Under the pieces are notes generated by a model. The model searched no databases and was not told where the DNA came from. It was given only the letters and a program-made list of their open reading frames with translations. A program made the position numbers and the translations under genes. A DNA stretch of 45,655 bases, taken from contig JAPCYN010000030.1 in NCBI GenBank assembly GCA_025941565.1, positions 1 to 45,655 on the forward strand, written 5' to 3'. Below, piece after piece: positions 42,607-45,655 of the stretch; the first letter of the stretch is position 1, and each line of letters starts with the position of its first letter. The DNA comes from Legionella sp. 515359. GTDB taxonomy: Bacteria; Pseudomonadota; Gammaproteobacteria; Legionellales; Legionellaceae.

Positions 42607-42879
42607 ATGAAGAAACTAATTATTTCTGTAGTCTTAAGTACCCCTCTTTTCGTAACAGGCTGTGTTACGGAACGAGTTTATTATACTCCAACCTATACTA
42701 AAACCTACAATACTCCAGCCTATAACACGCCATCTTATGCCTATTCTGTTGGCTATTATCAAACCAACCCTTATTGGGATATAGATTATTACAACGACAG
42801 CGATGCGTATTATTACGGTTATAATGATTTAGGGAATGTGGGATATTGGGGGATGTATAATACGTATCAGGTTTATTAA
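42607..42879 (+). CDS. Tyrosine-rich small lipoprotein
   Basis: The 90-residue precursor has a lipoprotein signal (FVTGC, Cys19). The mature 70 residues hold about 20 Tyr, with many Asn, Thr, Pro and Asp, in loosely repeated YNTPxY and TYTKTY units and a C-terminal GYWGMYNTYQVY. Such Tyr-rich lipoproteins occur in Legionella-like and other gammaproteobacteria without known function. A good sigma-70 promoter and CAGGAGG ribosome binding site suggest strong expression. Outer-membrane location is inferred from the lipobox and the lack of an Asp at +2 (Val instead). Confidence 0.7.
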   Translation: MKKLIISVVLSTPLFVTGCVTERVYYTPTYTKTYNTPAYNTPSYAYSVGYYQTNPYWDIDYYNDSDAYYYGYNDLGNVGYWGMYNTYQVY

Positions 42880-42911
42880 TTGAGAGCCTGGTTTTCAAAG
42901 TTCAGGTGATC

Positions 42912-42937
42912 GATCCTCGTGGTACGCTGCGAGGATC
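42912..42937 (+). terminator. Hairpin after the tyrosine-rich lipoprotein gene
   Basis: GATCCTCG (42912-42919) pairs exactly with CGAGGATC (42930-42937), loop of ten bases, 33 bases after the stop. No T-run follows. Confidence 0.5.
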
Positions 42938-43033
42938 ACATCAACTTCATCAGAGGGTGACTTTTGTTTAATTTTATCTGCATTATTTAAATGCAAGAGC
43001 TTCCCAGATTGCTCCCAAATAATCTAAATTAAA

Positions 43034-43056
43034 ATTCCCCAAAAATTTTGGGGAAT
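43034..43056 (-). terminator. Terminator of efp
   Basis: A perfect palindrome: ATTCCCCAAAA (43034-43044), one central base, TTTTGGGGAAT (43046-43056). On the minus strand it is followed by TTTTAATTT and begins 10 bases after the efp stop, as an intrinsic terminator should. Confidence 0.65.
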
Positions 43057-43066
43057 GATTCATTGC

Positions 43067-43636
43067 TTATTCTTTCGCACGCGAGACGTATTCGCCTTTA
43101 CGAGTATCTACTTTTATTAACTCACCGGTTTGTACGAATAAGGGGACACGAACTACAGCTCCGGTTTCCAAAATGGCTGGTTTACCACCGCCTCCTGAAG
43201 TATCGCCTTTTAATCCAGGATCTGTTTCGGTAATTGCCAAAATTACAAAGTTTGGCGGTGTAACTTGTATTGGTTCATTATTCCAAAGGGTTACGATACA
43301 AATATCTTGCTCTTTTAACCATTGTGCCGCATCAGCGAGTACTTCTTTTCCCAAAGCATATTGTTCAAAATTATCAGGAACCATAAAATGCCATTGTTCA
43401 CCATCGCTATAAAGATATTGCATTTCCATATCAGCAACATCAGCAGAAGGTAGGGATTCATTCGATTTGAATGTGCGCTCTACAACTCGACCTGTTTTCA
43501 AATTACGGATTTTAATGCGCGTAAAGGCTTGCCCTTTTCCTGGTTTTACAAATTCACAATCGAGAATGGTACAAGGGGCGTCATCAACCATTACTTTCAA
43601 GCCATTTTTAAATTCATTGGTGCTATAAATTGCCAT
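43067..43636 (-). CDS. efp: Elongation factor P
   Basis: EF-P enters the ribosomal E site and relieves stalling at consecutive prolines. The 189-residue protein has the three OB-like domains, with Lys34 at the loop tip (KPGKGQAF), the site that EpmA/EpmB beta-lysylate. The C-terminus ([20 protein letters not shown]) matches the family. The ATG at 43636 is preceded by GGAG at proper spacing and gives the family's N-terminus (MAIYSTNEF); longer in-frame starts up to 43684 are not needed. It is divergent from epmB, 71 bases apart. Confidence 0.95.
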   Translation of the reverse strand: MAIYSTNEFKNGLKVMVDDAPCTILDCEFVKPGKGQAFTRIKIRNLKTGRVVERTFKSNESLPSADVADMEMQYLYSDGEQWHFMVPDNFEQYALGKEVLADAAQWLKEQDICIVTLWNNEPIQVTPPNFVILAITETDPGLKGDTSGGGGKPAILETGAVVRVPLFVQTGELIKVDTRKGEYVSRAKE

Positions 43637-43707
43637 TACTGCTCCACAGTTGAGATTTTTCTTGGTTTTAGTTAAAGTTCGCACAGTTTATCAAGTCTGT
43701 GTAATTA

Positions 43708-44691
43708 ATGCGAGATACCTCTTTAAGTTGGCAAAAAAATTTGGCGCAAGGTTTTGCTTCAGTTAATGAATTATTAACTTTTCTGGAGCTGCCTTTATCT
43801 ACTGGAAATTTACACGCTGAAAAGCAATTTCCCAGTCGTATTCCTTTAGGGTTTGCCAAGCGCATGCAAAAAGGAAATCCTCGCGATCCGTTATTACTCC
43901 AGGTTTTGGCTACTGAAGATGAATTACAGGTGAGTGAAGGGTACAGTATTGATCCCTTGGAGGAGCGCAGCAGTAACCCAATTCGAGGGTTAATGCATAA
44001 ATATTATGGCCGTGTTTTATTAACCTTGACCGGTGTTTGCGCGGTGAACTGCCGCTATTGTTTTCGCAGACATTTTCCCTATCAAGACAATAATCCGGGG
44101 CGTAATGGATTTAAAGCGATTTGTGATTATATTGCCCAGGATGCTACGATTACGGAAGTGATTTTAAGCGGTGGCGATCCTTTATTGGCATCCGATTTGG
44201 TACTGGCTGAGTTGATAAAACAATTGGAAGAAATTCCTCATCTCCATACTTTGCGTATCCATACCCGGATTCCCGTGGTTTTTCCCGAACGAATTGAGCA
44301 CGGCTTACTTTCATTATTAAGAACAACACGACTCAATAAGGTGATTGTGCTGCATTGCAACCATGCGCAGGAGCTGGATGATTCGGTGCGGCAGGTGCTT
44401 GCTGCATTACAGCAAATAGGATGCTATTTACTGAACCAAACTGTTTTATTAGCCGGAATAAATGATAATGCCAATATTTTGGCCGATTTAAGCCAGACCT
44501 TATTTGCCTATGGGGTACTCCCCTATTATTTACATCGATTGGATAAAGTAAACGGTGCGGCTCATTTTGATTTGCCTTTTGAGACAGTACAAGCCCTTTA
44601 TCAGCAATTACAAACCCTTTTGCCGGGATACCTATTGCCACGCTTGGTTTGTGAAGAGCCAGGAAAATTAAGTAAAACTCTGTTAATTTAA
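43708..44691 (+). CDS. epmB: EF-P beta-lysylation protein EpmB (lysine 2,3-aminomutase-like radical SAM enzyme)
   Basis: EpmB converts (S)-alpha-lysine to (R)-beta-lysine, which EpmA then attaches to Lys34 of EF-P. The 327-residue protein has the radical SAM cluster motif CxxxCxxC at Cys111, Cys115 and Cys118 (CAVNCRYCFRR), LSGGDPLLASD for SAM binding, and PYYLHRLDKVNGAAHFD, whose Lys is the likely PLP anchor. It lacks the long C-terminal zinc region of clostridial aminomutases, as EpmB should. Its place divergent to efp confirms the pairing. EpmA is not in this window. Confidence 0.93.
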   Translation: MRDTSLSWQKNLAQGFASVNELLTFLELPLSTGNLHAEKQFPSRIPLGFAKRMQKGNPRDPLLLQVLATEDELQVSEGYSIDPLEERSSNPIRGLMHKYYGRVLLTLTGVCAVNCRYCFRRHFPYQDNNPGRNGFKAICDYIAQDATITEVILSGGDPLLASDLVLAELIKQLEEIPHLHTLRIHTRIPVVFPERIEHGLLSLLRTTRLNKVIVLHCNHAQELDDSVRQVLAALQQIGCYLLNQTVLLAGINDNANILADLSQTLFAYGVLPYYLHRLDKVNGAAHFDLPFETVQALYQQLQTLLPGYLLPRLVCEEPGKLSKTLLI

Positions 44692-44792
44692 AAAGAGAAA
44701 TACCTAATCCCATGAATAAGGACTACTTTCCCTAAAAAAATTACACTAAAATAGTTTTTATCCAAGGTGGGGAAAATTTTAAGAGATAAAGA

Positions 44793-45655
44793 ATGAAAAA
44801 ATTACCTGTATTAAATCCTGGGGATTCTATTGAAATCATTGCACCTTCATCTCGCAGTACGGACAGCCAGTTACTTGAATTAAAAGAATTATTAACGTCA
44901 TGGGGATTAAACTGTATTGTCCAAGAAGATATTTTCGCTAAGGATTTATTGTGTGCGAATACTGATGAAATGCGTTTTGAACACTTAAAAAATGCCCTGG
45001 AAAATCCCAAAACAAAAGCGATAATTTGTGTGCGTGGTGGTTATGGCGCCACTCGGTTGATTCCCAAATTAGTAGACATTCATTCTCCAGAACAGGTCAA
45101 AATTTTTATTGGTATAAGTGATATAACCTGCCTTCATCTTTATTTACAGCAACATTGGGGGTGGCCAACAATTCATGGTGCTGCAGCACCTGATAAATTT
45201 TCCCAAGAATCGATTGCTGCGGTGAAGTCAATTTTATTTGGTGATACGCCGGTCAAGTTCACCGGATTAATTCCGCTGAACAAACAGGCTCAAAAAGAGG
45301 GCCTTCTCACAGCTCAGGTGACGGGTGGCAATTTAGCAATAATTCAATCAGGGATTGGTACGTGTTGGCAAATAAAGAGTCAGAATAAAATTATTTTGCT
45401 CGAAGAAATTGGCGAACGAGGATACCGTGTTGATCGCATGTTGGAACATTTAAAGCAAGCGAGTATTTTTACCCATGCTGCTGCAATTATACTGGGTGAT
45501 TTTCTCCATGGTGATGAACCTAACGGTTCTTCATTAATTGAGCCCGTTTTGCAGCGTTTTGCTGAGCACAGTGATATCCCGGTGTTACGAATTGCAGGAA
45601 TAGGACATGGCCCGGTTAATTTCCCCATTCCCTTGGGAACTGAGGCACAGTTGCA
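44793..45655 (+). CDS. LD-carboxypeptidase (peptidase S66), 3' end outside the window
   Basis: The reading frame stays open from ATG at 44793 to the window edge, giving 287 residues so far. Signs of the S66 family: KAIICVRGGYGATRL, the nucleophile Ser109 in FIGISDIT, LEEIGERGYRVDRML with the catalytic Glu, and GIGHGPVNFPIPLG with the catalytic His. Such enzymes cleave the L-Lys/meso-DAP to D-Ala bond of tetrapeptide stems during murein recycling. The usual length is about 300 residues, so only a short tail is missing. No signal peptide, which fits a cytosolic LdcA. A ribosome binding site is weak (AAGAGATAAAG). The 100-base gap to epmB shows no strong terminator. Confidence 0.9.
   Translation, partial: MKKLPVLNPGDSIEIIAPSSRSTDSQLLELKELLTSWGLNCIVQEDIFAKDLLCANTDEMRFEHLKNALENPKTKAIICVRGGYGATRLIPKLVDIHSPEQVKIFIGISDITCLHLYLQQHWGWPTIHGAAAPDKFSQESIAAVKSILFGDTPVKFTGLIPLNKQAQKEGLLTAQVTGGNLAIIQSGIGTCWQIKSQNKIILLEEIGERGYRVDRMLEHLKQASIFTHAAAIILGDFLHGDEPNGSSLIEPVLQRFAEHSDIPVLRIAGIGHGPVNFPIPLGTEAQL

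Noticed and set aside
1-45655. tRNA, rRNA, insertion sequences and phage attachment sites
   Set aside because: No cloverleaf, rRNA-like stretch, transposase or integrase gene, or flanking direct repeats were seen by eye on either strand.

Overview
The window looks like chromosomal DNA of a Legionella-type gammaproteobacterium, probably not L. pneumophila itself. It is AT-rich and short on RNA genes. It mixes ordinary housekeeping genes (malic enzyme, aconitase, EF-P and EpmB, glutathionyl-hydroquinone reductase) with several large orphan proteins of the kind Legionella delivers through the Dot/Icm type IV secretion system. These include an alpha-helical repeat protein, a protein with two U-boxes, a membrane/coiled-coil protein with a PmrA-like box upstream, and a phospholipase C-like protein without a signal peptide. 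The genus assignment is inferred from this content; no rRNA or tRNA gene was seen.

Layout. 1-5.3 kb: accessory block with a decayed gene fragment, a protein built of fifteen ~27-residue repeats (minus), a small secreted protein, an atypical SDR and a 513-residue orphan with a Ser/Pro-rich tail. 5.3-10 kb: pirin, NAD-malic enzyme, and a PAS histidine kinase overlapping a FixJ-like response regulator that lacks its DNA-binding domain. 10-14.2 kb: candidate effectors, namely the coiled-coil membrane protein (plus) and the phospholipase C-like protein (minus), then a small helical protein. 14.4-21.2 kb: an FrsA-like hydrolase, an MgtA-type P-type ATPase followed at once by a TerC/Alx-type protein, then (minus) an amino-acid permease and an ExoD-like protein. 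21.5-28 kb: an OafA-type acyltransferase with an SGNH domain, a membrane protein, ThpR, a PEBP protein, a frameshifted small membrane gene, a HIT protein and a periplasmic glutathione peroxidase.

28-33.3 kb: a complete tripartite efflux operon on the minus strand (fusion lipoprotein, ABC ATPase, ABC-2 permease, TolC-like outer-membrane lipoprotein), preceded by a YhhN-family protein. 33.4-37.5 kb: second accessory block with two small cysteine-bearing secreted proteins, a free-standing acyl carrier protein, a membrane orphan, the two-U-box protein and a truncated TauD-like dioxygenase. 37.6-45.7 kb: mainly core metabolism, with YqjG, an Aquifex-type aconitase, a phosphoribosyltransferase, a YdfG-like SDR, a tyrosine-rich lipoprotein, the divergent efp/epmB pair and a partial LD-carboxypeptidase that runs off the end.

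Clear functional links are the efflux operon, the EF-P/EpmB modification pair (Lys34 present), the kinase/receiver overlap, and the MgtA/TerC neighbours, which suggest divalent-cation homeostasis. The strongest leads are the two-U-box protein, the 27-residue repeat protein, the PmrA-type box before the coiled-coil protein, the receiver-only FixJ homologue, and an aconitase with Ser-Ala where the first Fe-S cysteine is expected.
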